In this document: positions 1 through 5,302 of the stretch, piece after piece
How positions within the stretch are numbered: the stretch's first letter is position 1
Layout of the letters: the number at the start of each line of letters is the position of its first letter
Assembly: GCA_964597685.1 (NCBI GenBank)
Contig: CAZQZC010000181.1
Span: 1-5,302 of the forward strand
DNA: 5,302 nt
Source of the DNA: JBCBTJ01 sp964597685
Lineage (GTDB): Bacteria; Pseudomonadota; Alphaproteobacteria; Caulobacterales; Hyphomonadaceae
Direction of reading: 5' to 3'
The notes under the pieces: model-generated
Told to the model about the DNA's origin: nothing
Seen by the model: only the letters and a program-made list of their open reading frames with translations
Databases searched by the model: none
Program-made: the position numbers and the translations under genes

Positions 1-4
1 TCGC

Positions 5-742
5 GTGACGCGCAATCGTCCTGTTCCGCACGTTGAGCCCCAGGACGCCAGCTTCGTTCGCTCGTTCTTGATCCACGAGGACGATGCGATGCTCGGCTTT
101 GACAAGCCGGCCGGCTTGCCCGTGCAGACGCGCGGCGGGCGCGGCCAATCATTGGATGTCCTGCTCTGGGCCTTTGCAAAGTCGAACGGCAAGCGGCCGC
201 GGCTCGTACACCGGCTCGACGCCGGCACATCTGGGATCATCGTCGCCGCCAAGACCCAGCCCGCCGCCGCGCATCTGTCCCAGAGTTTCGCCGAGCGCCG
301 GGCCGCGAAGACCTATCTGGCGCTTGCGCGCGGACAATTGCCGGCGGCTGAGGCGGGCCTGATCGATCAGAGGCTCCTGAAGCGCACGGGCGAGCGCGGG
401 TCGCCGCCGATGGCCGCCAGCGACGCCGAGGACGCGCAAACGGCCCGCACCGCATGGCGAGTCTTGGCCCGCGCAGATGACGCCGCGCTGTTCGAGCTTC
501 GCCCCGAAACCGGCCGTATGCACCAGATCCGCGCCCACCTGGCGCATCTCGGATGTCCGATCTTGGGCGATCCGCTTTACGGAGCCGGCGCCCTCTCAGG
601 GCCGCGTCTGATGCTGCACGCGGCGCGACTCATCTTGCCGCATCCCAACGGCGGCGAGCTTGACCTCGCCGCCCGGCCGCCGTCGGACTTCGCGGCAACC
701 GCGACGGCTACGGGTCTGGCAGGCGGTCTCGAACGCGCGTAA
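5..742 (+). CDS. RluA-family RNA pseudouridine synthase without S4 domain
   Basis: This cytoplasmic enzyme isomerises specific uridines in rRNA or tRNA to pseudouridine. The 245-residue reading consists almost entirely of the RluA-type catalytic domain. Seen in order: KPAG (34-37), the catalytic-loop motif HRLDAGTSG with catalytic Asp72, the conserved active-site Tyr in KTY (Tyr104), TGRMHQIRAHL (169-179) and GDPLYG (188-193). No S4 RNA-binding domain precedes it, and the length fits short RluA/TruC-like members (E. coli RluA is about 220 residues). The start used is a GTG only four bases into the window, with no stop visible before it, so the real start could lie upstream and an N-terminal extension cannot be excluded. 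The RNA target (23S rRNA, tRNA-32, tRNA-65 or other) cannot be told from motifs. It is first of a tight four-gene run and ends 10 bp before crcB. It aligns with the catalytic part of the second synthase at 1133-2125. Confidence 0.9.
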   Translation: MTRNRPVPHVEPQDASFVRSFLIHEDDAMLGFDKPAGLPVQTRGGRGQSLDVLLWAFAKSNGKRPRLVHRLDAGTSGIIVAAKTQPAAAHLSQSFAERRAAKTYLALARGQLPAAEAGLIDQRLLKRTGERGSPPMAASDAEDAQTARTAWRVLARADDAALFELRPETGRMHQIRAHLAHLGCPILGDPLYGAGALSGPRLMLHAARLILPHPNGGELDLAARPPSDFAATATATGLAGGLERA

Positions 743-752
743 GGCCAGAGTG

Positions 753-1136
753 ATGAATGGGTTTCTTCTTGTCGGCCTCGGCGGCGGGTTGGGCGCGATG
801 CTTCGCCATGCCGTGAATCTCGCCACGCTGCGCCTGGCGCTTGGCGGCGGGGCGGCGTCGACCTTGTTTGTGAACGTGGCGGGCAGTTTCGCCATGGGCG
901 TTCTCCTCGCCTGGCTCTTGGGGCGCGGCGAGCAAACGGGCGGCGGCTGGTGGCTGTTTCTTGGGACCGGCCTCTTTGGCGGCTTCACCACATTCTCGGC
1001 GTTCTCACGCGAGACCGCTCATATGCTGAATTCCGGGGAGGCGCTGCGAGCCGGGGCTTATGCGGGCGTCTCGGTCATGGCGTCGGTCGGGGCGCTGATG
1101 GCGGCGCTCGTCGTCACAAGAAAGCTAATCGGATGA
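753..1136 (+). CDS. crcB: Fluoride ion channel/exporter CrcB (Fluc)
   Basis: Fluc/CrcB proteins are small inner-membrane fluoride channels that work as dual-topology dimers and keep cytoplasmic fluoride low. The 127-residue product has the family's usual length and about four hydrophobic segments. Diagnostic motifs are GGGLGAMLRH (10-19), NVAGSF with the conserved pore Asn41, and GLFGGFTTFSAFSRE (73-87), which contains the TTFS element around the central Na+ site and the two Phe-box positions Phe81 and Phe84. The ATG at 753 is chosen because the family begins directly with the first membrane helix. AAGG at 741-744, overlapping the stop of the upstream gene, is a weak ribosome-binding site 8 nt away; an in-frame GTG at 750 is an alternative. 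The frame stays open back to 660, but that arginine-rich extension is antifamily and overlaps the upstream gene. The stop overlaps the next start as ATGA. No fluoride riboswitch fits in the 10-bp gap upstream. Confidence 0.95.
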   Translation: MNGFLLVGLGGGLGAMLRHAVNLATLRLALGGGAASTLFVNVAGSFAMGVLLAWLLGRGEQTGGGWWLFLGTGLFGGFTTFSAFSRETAHMLNSGEALRAGAYAGVSVMASVGALMAALVVTRKLIG

Positions 1137-2125
1137 GCGGCGGCGTGTTCTCCGTAATCGTCGCCGAGGCCGAGGCCGGCGCGCGAATGGATCGCTGGTT
1201 CAAGCGCCGCTTTCCAGGCGTCACCCAGGGCGAGGTGGAGAAATTGTTGCGCACCGGCCAGATCCGCGTCGACGGCGCGCGGGCGAAGGCCAATACGCGG
1301 TTGGAGCCGGGGCAAAGCGTGCGGGTGCCCCCGCTTCAGAAGAAGGCGGCCTCGGCCGACCGGCCGGCGGTCAAACCTGTGGCCAAGGACGCCGCGTTCA
1401 TTCGCGATCTCGTCATTTACGAGGACGATGAGATCATAGCGCTGAACAAGCCGGCCGGCCTTGCTGTCCAGGGCGGCACGAAGACGCCGCGCCATATCGA
1501 CGGCATGCTGGATGCGCTGAAGGCGGGCCCGTACCGGCCGAAGCTCGTCCATCGGCTCGATCGCGACACGTCAGGCGTTTTGGCGCTGGCGAAAACGCCT
1601 GCGGCGGCGGCCCGGCTGGGCGAATTGTTCCGTGCGCGCAGCCTCGACAAGGTCTACTGGGCGGTCACGATCACCGTTCCGCACCCACGCGCTGGCCAAG
1701 TGCGCTCCTGGATGCGCAAGGGCGTTGGCCCCGGCGGCGACAAAGAACGCATGATCCCGGCCGTCCAGGGGGAGGAGGGCGCGCGCCATGCGGTGACGGA
1801 TTACGCCGTCGTCTCGACCGCCGGACAGCGCGCCGCCTGGGTGGCGCTGAAGCCTCAGACCGGGCGGATGCATCAGCTGCGTTTCCACATGATGGAGATG
1901 GATACCGCGATCCTGGGCGATCTGAAATATACAACGCGCCGGGAGGTGCCGCAGGGCGTGGCGCCTGGCCTCCACCTTCATGCGCGCGCGCTGATCTTGC
2001 CGCGCCCGAACAAGCGCCCAGCGACCATCGTCGCGCCCTTGCCGGCGCATATGAAGCAGACCTTCGAAACACTGGGCTTCCTGGAGCAGGAAGCCGGCCG
2101 CGACCCGTTGGAGCCTTTTCTGTGA
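1133..2125 (+). CDS. rluC: RluC/RluD-type 23S rRNA pseudouridine synthase with S4 domain
   Basis: The 330-residue protein has the architecture of large-subunit rRNA pseudouridine synthases: an N-terminal S4 RNA-binding domain (about 17-68, including MDRWFKRRFPG and KLLRTGQIRVDG), a short linker, then the RluA catalytic domain. In the latter are EDDEIIALNKPAGL (97-110), HRLDRDTSG with catalytic Asp143, KVYWAV with the conserved Tyr175, TGRMHQLRFHM (243-253) and ILGDLKY (260-266). Length matches RluC and RluD (about 320-330 residues). Choosing between RluC and RluD from sequence alone is uncertain; RluC is preferred because genes in this alphaproteobacterial neighbourhood usually carry that name. 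The start is the ATG of the ATGA overlap with crcB; AAGAAAG at 1118-1124 may act as a weak ribosome-binding site. The frame is open back to 950 inside crcB, but that stretch is not family-like. The stop overlaps the next gene's GTG start by four bases, suggesting translational coupling. Confidence 0.93.
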   Translation: MSGGVFSVIVAEAEAGARMDRWFKRRFPGVTQGEVEKLLRTGQIRVDGARAKANTRLEPGQSVRVPPLQKKAASADRPAVKPVAKDAAFIRDLVIYEDDEIIALNKPAGLAVQGGTKTPRHIDGMLDALKAGPYRPKLVHRLDRDTSGVLALAKTPAAAARLGELFRARSLDKVYWAVTITVPHPRAGQVRSWMRKGVGPGGDKERMIPAVQGEEGARHAVTDYAVVSTAGQRAAWVALKPQTGRMHQLRFHMMEMDTAILGDLKYTTRREVPQGVAPGLHLHARALILPRPNKRPATIVAPLPAHMKQTFETLGFLEQEAGRDPLEPFL

Positions 2126-2787
2126 CCGATCTGAAGCTCGCCGTCTGGGACATGGACGGCACGATCGTCGATAGCCGCGAGGTTATTCAGACGGCGATGG
2201 AGCGGGCGTTCCGGACGCTCGCTCTGGCGCCGCCGACCTACGAGCAGACGCGGCACATCGTCGGACTGGGGCTGGCGGAGGCCTGTCGTCGATTGGCGCC
2301 GGCCGGCTTTCCCGAGGCCGATTTGCCGCGCCTCGTTGAGGCGTACAAAGACGCCTTTATCGCACGGCGGGCCGACCCGGACTTTCGTGAACCGCTCTAT
2401 GACGGCGCGCTGGAGACGTTGCAACGCTTGTCGGGCGAGGGATGGTTGATCGCCATGGCGACCGGGAAGTCCCATCGCGGCATCCGCGCCGTGTTTGAGA
2501 TGCACCCGCTAGAGCGTTATTTCGACACGGTTTGGTGCGCCGACGACGGGCCTGGAAAACCGCACCCCTTCATGGTGGACGAGGCGATGAAGGCGGTCGG
2601 CGCGGACGCCGCGCGCACCCTTATGATCGGCGACGCGGTCCACGACATACAAATGGGGCTCGCCGCCGGCGTTCACACCGCAGGCGTCAGCTGGGGGTTT
2701 GGCGAAGCGCATGAGCTTGAAGCCGCAGGCGCTCACGACGTGCACCATGATTTCGAGATGCTGAACGCGGCGCTCGATCGGTTCTGA
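2122..2787 (+). CDS. HAD-superfamily phosphatase, phosphoglycolate phosphatase-like
   Basis: A 221-residue haloacid-dehalogenase-type hydrolase, expected to remove phosphate from a small cytoplasmic metabolite through an aspartyl-phosphate intermediate. Motif I is WDMDGTIVDS, with nucleophile Asp10 and acid/base Asp12. Motif II is Thr114 in MATGKS, motif III is Lys146 in GKPHP, and motif IV is GDAVHD with Asp171 and Asp175. The segment between motif I and about residue 85 is helical in character and fits a C1 cap domain, as in Gph/PGP-type and beta-phosphoglucomutase-like enzymes. All catalytic residues are present. The substrate cannot be deduced; phosphoglycolate is only one possibility. 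Translation begins at a GTG that overlaps the preceding stop (GTGA), so coupling to the rluC-type gene is likely. The gene ends 39 bp from the convergent membrane-protein gene, with no strong terminator between them. Confidence 0.92.
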   Translation: MTDLKLAVWDMDGTIVDSREVIQTAMERAFRTLALAPPTYEQTRHIVGLGLAEACRRLAPAGFPEADLPRLVEAYKDAFIARRADPDFREPLYDGALETLQRLSGEGWLIAMATGKSHRGIRAVFEMHPLERYFDTVWCADDGPGKPHPFMVDEAMKAVGADAARTLMIGDAVHDIQMGLAAGVHTAGVSWGFGEAHELEAAGAHDVHHDFEMLNAALDRF

Positions 2788-2826
2788 CCGGCGAGGCCCC
2801 GCCATTGCGGCCCTTGATGCCCTGGG

Positions 2827-3219
2827 TCATCGCTCCTCGACTTCGTCGCGTTGCGGTGGACTGGGGCGTGAGAGGACGAATGCGGCCGACGCGAGAAGGA
2901 TTGCGGCCTGGACGCCAAGCACAACGGGCGGCGCGTTGAGGACGATGGACAGTACGATGACGGCGGCCATGGAGAGGACGGCCGTGATTTTGGCCCGTCG
3001 GCCAATCGCCCCGTGACGCTGCCAATTCTCTATGAGCGGACCAAAAACCCGATGGGTCACCAGCCAGCGGTGCCAGCGATCGGACGAGCGCGAGAAGGCG
3101 AAGGCCGCCAACAGCACAAAGGGGGTTGTCGGCAGCAGCGGCAAGACGACCCCGAGCGCGCCGAGCCCGAGCGCGGACACGCCGACGCAAAACCAAGCGG
3201 CTCGAAGTGGCGTCATCAT
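2827..3219 (-). CDS. ybaN: YbaN-family (DUF454) inner-membrane protein
   Basis: A 130-residue hydrophobic protein that matches the DUF454/YbaN family in length (E. coli YbaN is about 125 residues) and in its signature: GVVLPLLPTTPFVLLAAFAF (23-42), then SRSSDRWHRWLVTHRVFGP (43-61) and a basic RRAKITA segment. Two hydrophobic stretches flank the Pro-rich LPLLPTTPF element near the N-terminus and two more follow the conserved middle (about 78-94 and 99-117), suggesting up to four membrane segments. The tail is charged (RDEVEER). The family's biochemical function is unknown. Two adjacent ATG codons form the start (minus-strand 3219 and 3216); GGAG at 3226-3229 lies 6 or 9 nt upstream and serves either. 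It is the only minus-strand gene here, placed between the HAD phosphatase and the ATP12 gene and divergent from the latter. Confidence 0.92.
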   Translation of the reverse strand: MMTPLRAAWFCVGVSALGLGALGVVLPLLPTTPFVLLAAFAFSRSSDRWHRWLVTHRVFGPLIENWQRHGAIGRRAKITAVLSMAAVIVLSIVLNAPPVVLGVQAAILLASAAFVLSRPSPPQRDEVEER

Positions 3220-3243
3220 GTTTCGCTCCGCCCTCGCTGCCCT

Positions 3244-3278
3244 GCCTGCTTATCTTTGATCTCTGCGGTAAGCAGTGC
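3244..3278. repeat. Inverted repeat in the ybaN/ATP12 divergent spacer
   Basis: CTGCTTA (3246-3252) and TAAGCAG (3269-3275) are perfect 7-base complements with a 16-base spacer. A T-G and a C-G pair extend the stem inwards, and two G/C pairs extend it outwards if T3276 is bulged. The element starts about 25 bp before the first ATG of ybaN and ends about 105 bp before the ATP12 start. No T-run follows on either strand, so it does not look like an intrinsic terminator. An operator or a transcript-leader hairpin is possible; neither is demonstrated. No convincing -35/-10 pair is seen in the rest of the 164-bp spacer. Confidence 0.4.
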
Positions 3279-3383
3279 GTCGGCTCGGCCGCGATGTCGA
3301 GGACCGGGCTCGAAATGGAGCGATCGCATCAGGCCTCGGCGCACGTCTGGTCAATCTCCGCGCTTGCATCTACACCGCCCCGC

Positions 3384-4097
3384 ATGGAATCCGCCCGTCC
3401 GAAACGCTTCTATAAGACCGCTGCCTTGGTCGCCCAAGACGCTGGTTTCGCCGTCGCGCTAGATGGACGCGTGGTGAAAACGCCTGAGAAACGGCCGCTC
3501 GCCCTGCCGACGCGCGCGTTGGGCGAGGCCGTCGCCGCCGAATGGGACGCCCAGGGCGACTATCTGGATTTGGCGGCGATGCATCTGACACGCCTCGCCA
3601 ATGTCGCCCTTGACCGAACGCCGGAGACGCGGCGCGACATGGCCGAAGAGATCGCCCGATACGCCGAGACGGACCTCCTCTGCCACCTGGCCGAGGGGCC
3701 GTCGGACCTGCGCGCGCGTCAGGAGGCGGGCTGGGGCCCGATCCGGGCGTGGGCCGAGCAGGATTTGGGCGTCGCGCTCGTGCCTGTCGAAGGGGTCGTC
3801 GCGGCTCGCCAGCCTTCGACGTCGTTGGAGGCCGTCCGCGGTCACGCGCTTGGGTTGGACGATTTTCGCCTTACGGGGCTGGCCTATACATGCGGAATAT
3901 TGGGTTCGGCGCTCTTGGCTCTCGCCGTCCAGCGCGGCCGGGTCGAGGCTGAGGCCGCCTTCGATTTGAGCCGGATCGACGAAGATTACCAGATTGAACG
4001 TTGGGGCGAAGACGCCGAAGCTGCACAAAGTGCAGCGAACAAGCGCATTGAAATCATTGCGGTAAAGGCCTGGTTCGGCGCACTCTCATCTGCGTGA
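3384..4097 (+). CDS. ATP12-family F1-ATPase assembly chaperone
   Basis: ATP12 proteins bind the alpha subunit of F1-ATPase and help assemble the catalytic head; the family is typical of alphaproteobacteria and mitochondria. The 237-residue product shows the family pattern throughout: RPKRFYKTA at the N-terminus (5-13), LDGRVVKTPEKRPLALPT (26-43), AAEWDAQGDY (51-60), LTRLANVALDR (68-78), YAETDLLCHLAEGP (93-106), RQEAGWGPI (112-120), GSALLALAV (174-182) and IDEDYQIERWGEDAEA (198-213), which carries the conserved acidic patch near the C-terminus. The common Cys-Tyr after DLL is Cys-His here. ATG 3384 is chosen because homologues begin just before RPKRFYK. No good ribosome-binding site precedes it; an in-frame ATG at 3315 has GAGGA 11 nt upstream (3299-3303) and would add 23 residues. 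The frame is open further back, but that part overlaps antisense ybaN and is low-complexity. A terminator-like hairpin follows. Confidence 0.93.
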   Translation: MESARPKRFYKTAALVAQDAGFAVALDGRVVKTPEKRPLALPTRALGEAVAAEWDAQGDYLDLAAMHLTRLANVALDRTPETRRDMAEEIARYAETDLLCHLAEGPSDLRARQEAGWGPIRAWAEQDLGVALVPVEGVVAARQPSTSLEAVRGHALGLDDFRLTGLAYTCGILGSALLALAVQRGRVEAEAAFDLSRIDEDYQIERWGEDAEAAQSAANKRIEIIAVKAWFGALSSA

Positions 4098-4113
4098 ACA
4101 CTGCCTGACGCGC

Positions 4114-4143
4114 CGTTCCGCCTGGGTTGCGGCGGTCCGTTTT
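4114..4143 (+). terminator. Possible intrinsic terminator or leader hairpin after ATP12
   Basis: CCGCC (4118-4122) pairs with GGCGG (4131-4135) around an 8-base loop. An outer CG/CG pair (4114-4115 with 4138-4139) closes across a small internal loop, and TTTT follows at 4140-4143. It begins 17 bp after the ATP12 stop, where a terminator is expected. The stem is short and the T-run modest. It also ends only 12 bp before the start of the next gene, so it could instead be a hairpin in that gene's leader. Confidence 0.35.
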
Positions 4144-4155
4144 AGACCTCCAGAC

Positions 4156-4776
4156 ATGATGAAGCGCATCATGATCCCTGGAGCGTCGGCCGTTGCGTTG
4201 GCTGCGTCTGCGCTCCTCGCCCCCGAAGCCGAAGCGCAAGGTCGCCGCGGTGGAGGCGGAGATCCGTTCTCTGAAAGCAGTGATCGCGACCTTCGCGGCG
4301 GACGTTTCGACGAGCGTGGTTTTCGCGATGGCCGTCTCCGCCTGGAGACTGCGCCGTTCAAGCCGGGTTTCGCCTTTGGCGGTTACCGCTTCGCGCAATA
4401 TGGTCGCGGGTACCGATCCGGCTTCGGCAAGCGGTATGATTCGCGGTACCTCGGTAAAAAGGCTCTGGAAGAGTGCCGCTGCGAGGTCGAAGAGGCCGCT
4501 TACAAGATTGGCTTTCGCGACGTTGATTTCGAGGGCTTCAAAATCGAGCAGATTGGTCCGTTCGGGTTCCACATTGTCTACGCCGCCGAGTTCGAGGGCC
4601 GCCGCCGGGATTTCGACTCCTATGTCAGCTGCACAGTTCGCAAAGGGAAGGTCGTCGACATCGACGGGATCCCGCGTCCTGGCCGGCGCCACAAAGGGTT
4701 CGCCCACCATACCGGGCGCGGCTATGCGCCGTTCAAGTCAAACGGGATAACGGTGTCCTTCGCAAAATCCTGGTAA
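4156..4776 (+). CDS. Exported Arg/Gly-rich protein of unknown function
   Basis: I do not recognise this 206-residue protein. A clear signal peptide opens it: Met-Met-Lys-Arg, a hydrophobic alanine-rich core and a likely signal peptidase I site AEA|Q after residue 27, so the mature protein should be periplasmic or secreted. Residues 28-100 are low-complexity, rich in Gly, Arg, Phe and Tyr with many RG/GR pairs. Residues 100-170 look folded: a probable helix (KKALEECRCEVEEAAYKIGF) followed by alternating strand-like segments ending VRKGKVVDIDGIP. That helix-plus-strands layout loosely recalls PepSY-like periplasmic domains, which is inference only. The three cysteines (107, 109, 159) could form a disulfide. 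The C-terminus is again basic and Gly-rich. ATG 4156 or 4159 could start it; no Shine-Dalgarno is seen (CCTCC occurs instead). T-ending codons such as GGT and CGT look commoner than in neighbouring genes. The signal peptide favours this frame over overlapping alternatives. Confidence 0.8.
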   Translation: MMKRIMIPGASAVALAASALLAPEAEAQGRRGGGGDPFSESSDRDLRGGRFDERGFRDGRLRLETAPFKPGFAFGGYRFAQYGRGYRSGFGKRYDSRYLGKKALEECRCEVEEAAYKIGFRDVDFEGFKIEQIGPFGFHIVYAAEFEGRRRDFDSYVSCTVRKGKVVDIDGIPRPGRRHKGFAHHTGRGYAPFKSNGITVSFAKSW

Positions 4777-4818
4777 TCGGCTCGAAGAGTGGAAAGGCGA
4801 GGCGGCGCGTCCAGAAGG

Positions 4819-4854
4819 GGCGCGTCGTTTTGCTTGCGCTGGCGCGCCGACGCC
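4819..4854. other. GC-rich intergenic inverted repeats before pccB
   Basis: The 124-bp spacer 4777-4900 contains GGCGCG (4819-4824) complementary to CGCGCC (4843-4848), and alternatively GCGTCG (4822-4827) complementary to CGACGC (4848-4853). The two pairings are mutually exclusive. GGCGCGCC at 4841-4848 is itself a palindrome, and GGCGCGTC occurs twice (4804-4811, 4819-4826). No clear T-run follows, so a terminator for the upstream gene is doubtful. A weak promoter-like pair, TTGCGC (4834-4839) with TATCAC (4856-4861) 16 bp later, might serve pccB. GC-rich DNA often yields such repeats by chance. Confidence 0.2.
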
Positions 4855-4900
4855 TTATCACGATACGGAGCGATTATTCACAAAATGGGCAGGGGCTCGC

Positions 4901-5302
4901 ATGAAAGAGATACTTGACGCGCTGGACGCGAAACGCGCCGAGGCCCGCATGGGCGGAGGCGAGGCGCGCATCGCCCGCCAACATGAAAAAGGCAAGCTCA
5001 CGGCGCGCGAGCGAATCGAGGTTCTGCTCGACGAGGGCAGCTTTGAAGAATACGACATGTTCGTCGAGCATCGCTGCAATGATTTCGGCATGCCCGACCA
5101 GAAGGTCCCGGGCGACGGCGTGGTGACCGGCCATGGAACCGTCAATGGCCGCCTCGTCTATGTGTTCTCAAAGGATTTCACCGTCTTTGGCGGGTCGCTG
5201 TCCATGGCGCACGCGGAGAAGATCGTGAAGGTCCAGCAAATGGCCGCGCGGAACGGCGCGCCGGTGGTCGGCGTGTTCGACGCCGGCGGCGCGCGCATCC
5301 AG
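4901..5302 (+). CDS. pccB: Propionyl-CoA carboxylase beta subunit (carboxyltransferase), 5' part
   Basis: This is the N-terminal 134 residues of a biotin-dependent carboxyltransferase; the family is about 510 residues, so roughly three quarters lie beyond the window. PccB moves the carboxyl group from carboxybiotin on PccA to propionyl-CoA, giving methylmalonyl-CoA. Family landmarks are GGGEARIARQHEKGKLTARE (18-37), LLDEGSFEEYDMFVEHRC (42-59), NDFGM (60-64), PGDGVVTGHGTVNGRLVYVF (70-89), SKDFTVFGGSLSMAHAEKI (90-108), and the CoA/oxyanion region FDAGGARIQ (126-134) just before the edge. The DFGM and FGGSL elements favour propionyl-CoA over acetyl-CoA carboxyltransferase; methylcrotonyl- or other acyl-CoA carboxylases are less likely. 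ATG 4901 has AGGGG at 4891-4895, 5 nt upstream, a good ribosome-binding site. An upstream ATG at 4885 is out of frame. The 124-bp spacer before it suggests its own promoter. Confidence 0.95.
   Translation, partial: MKEILDALDAKRAEARMGGGEARIARQHEKGKLTARERIEVLLDEGSFEEYDMFVEHRCNDFGMPDQKVPGDGVVTGHGTVNGRLVYVFSKDFTVFGGSLSMAHAEKIVKVQQMAARNGAPVVGVFDAGGARIQ

Noticed and set aside
1571..2162. Minus-strand open frames opposite the RluC-type gene
   Set aside because: They are arginine/proline-rich and motif-free, while the plus strand contains every expected catalytic motif.
2788..2826. GGCG/CGCC stem (2790-2793 with 2800-2803) between the convergent genes as a bidirectional terminator
   Set aside because: The stem is four base pairs and no T-run follows on either strand.
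3126..3383. In-frame N-terminal extension of the ATP12 gene
   Set aside because: The extension is Arg/Ala-rich, overlaps antisense ybaN and is absent from the family. Only the shorter alternative ATG at 3315 is kept as a minor possibility.
3459..4028. Long minus-strand open frame opposite the ATP12 gene
   Set aside because: The plus strand matches the ATP12 family from end to end; the antisense frame is a GC-driven shadow.
4054..4710. A 218-codon minus-strand open frame opposite the exported protein, and a 185-codon plus-strand frame at 4193-4750
   Set aside because: The first has no family motif and the second is the Ser/Ala/Arg-rich composition typical of out-of-frame readings in GC-rich DNA. 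The plus-strand frame at 4156 has a clean signal peptide and patterned folded region, so it is preferred.
4741..4776. C-terminal alternating hydrophobic pattern ending in Trp, as an outer-membrane beta-barrel signature
   Set aside because: The rest of the protein is short and dominated by low-complexity RG/FG sequence rather than amphipathic strands, so a barrel is unlikely.
4884..4900. ATG at 4885 as an alternative pccB start
   Set aside because: It is out of frame with the carboxyltransferase reading, and the AGGGG at 4891-4895 clearly serves ATG 4901.
459..5017. GANTC (CcrM methylation) sites, about seven by eye, for example 459-463, 627-631, 815-819, 3387-3391 and 5013-5017
   Set aside because: Nearly all are inside genes and none cluster at a promoter. 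The count is manual and does not support a regulatory claim.

Overview
The window looks like ordinary chromosomal DNA from a high-GC alphaproteobacterium. The best marker is an ATP12-family F1-ATPase assembly chaperone (3384-4097), a family largely confined to alphaproteobacteria and mitochondria. High GC at third codon positions and start/stop overlaps between genes agree with this. The order crcB, RluC-type pseudouridine synthase, HAD phosphatase, ATP12 chaperone, with propionyl-CoA carboxylase beta nearby, is from general knowledge a recurrent alphaproteobacterial neighbourhood. I cannot name the genus from the sequence alone.

Layout: positions 5-2787 hold four plus-strand genes in one tight run: an S4-less RluA-family pseudouridine synthase, the fluoride channel CrcB, an S4-containing RluC/RluD-type pseudouridine synthase and a HAD phosphatase. 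The spacings are 10 bp, then 4-bp overlaps at both following junctions, so this is very probably one operon with translational coupling. A small membrane protein of the YbaN/DUF454 family (2827-3219) lies on the minus strand, convergent to the phosphatase and divergent from the ATP12 gene. The divergent spacer (3220-3383) carries an inverted repeat. ATP12 is followed by a terminator-like hairpin. Next comes an unrecognised exported, arginine/glycine-rich protein with a clear signal peptide (4156-4776). The window ends inside pccB (from 4901), the carboxyltransferase subunit of propionyl-CoA carboxylase, cut off by the window edge.

The genes are mostly housekeeping: RNA modification, fluoride detoxification, phosphate-ester clean-up, ATP synthase assembly and propionyl-CoA metabolism. 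I found no RNA gene, mobile element, CRISPR array or phage signature, and no convincing new multi-gene system. The least explained items are the exported protein at 4156-4776 with the hairpin just upstream of it, the inverted repeat in the ybaN/ATP12 divergent region, and the pair of related pseudouridine synthases flanking crcB.
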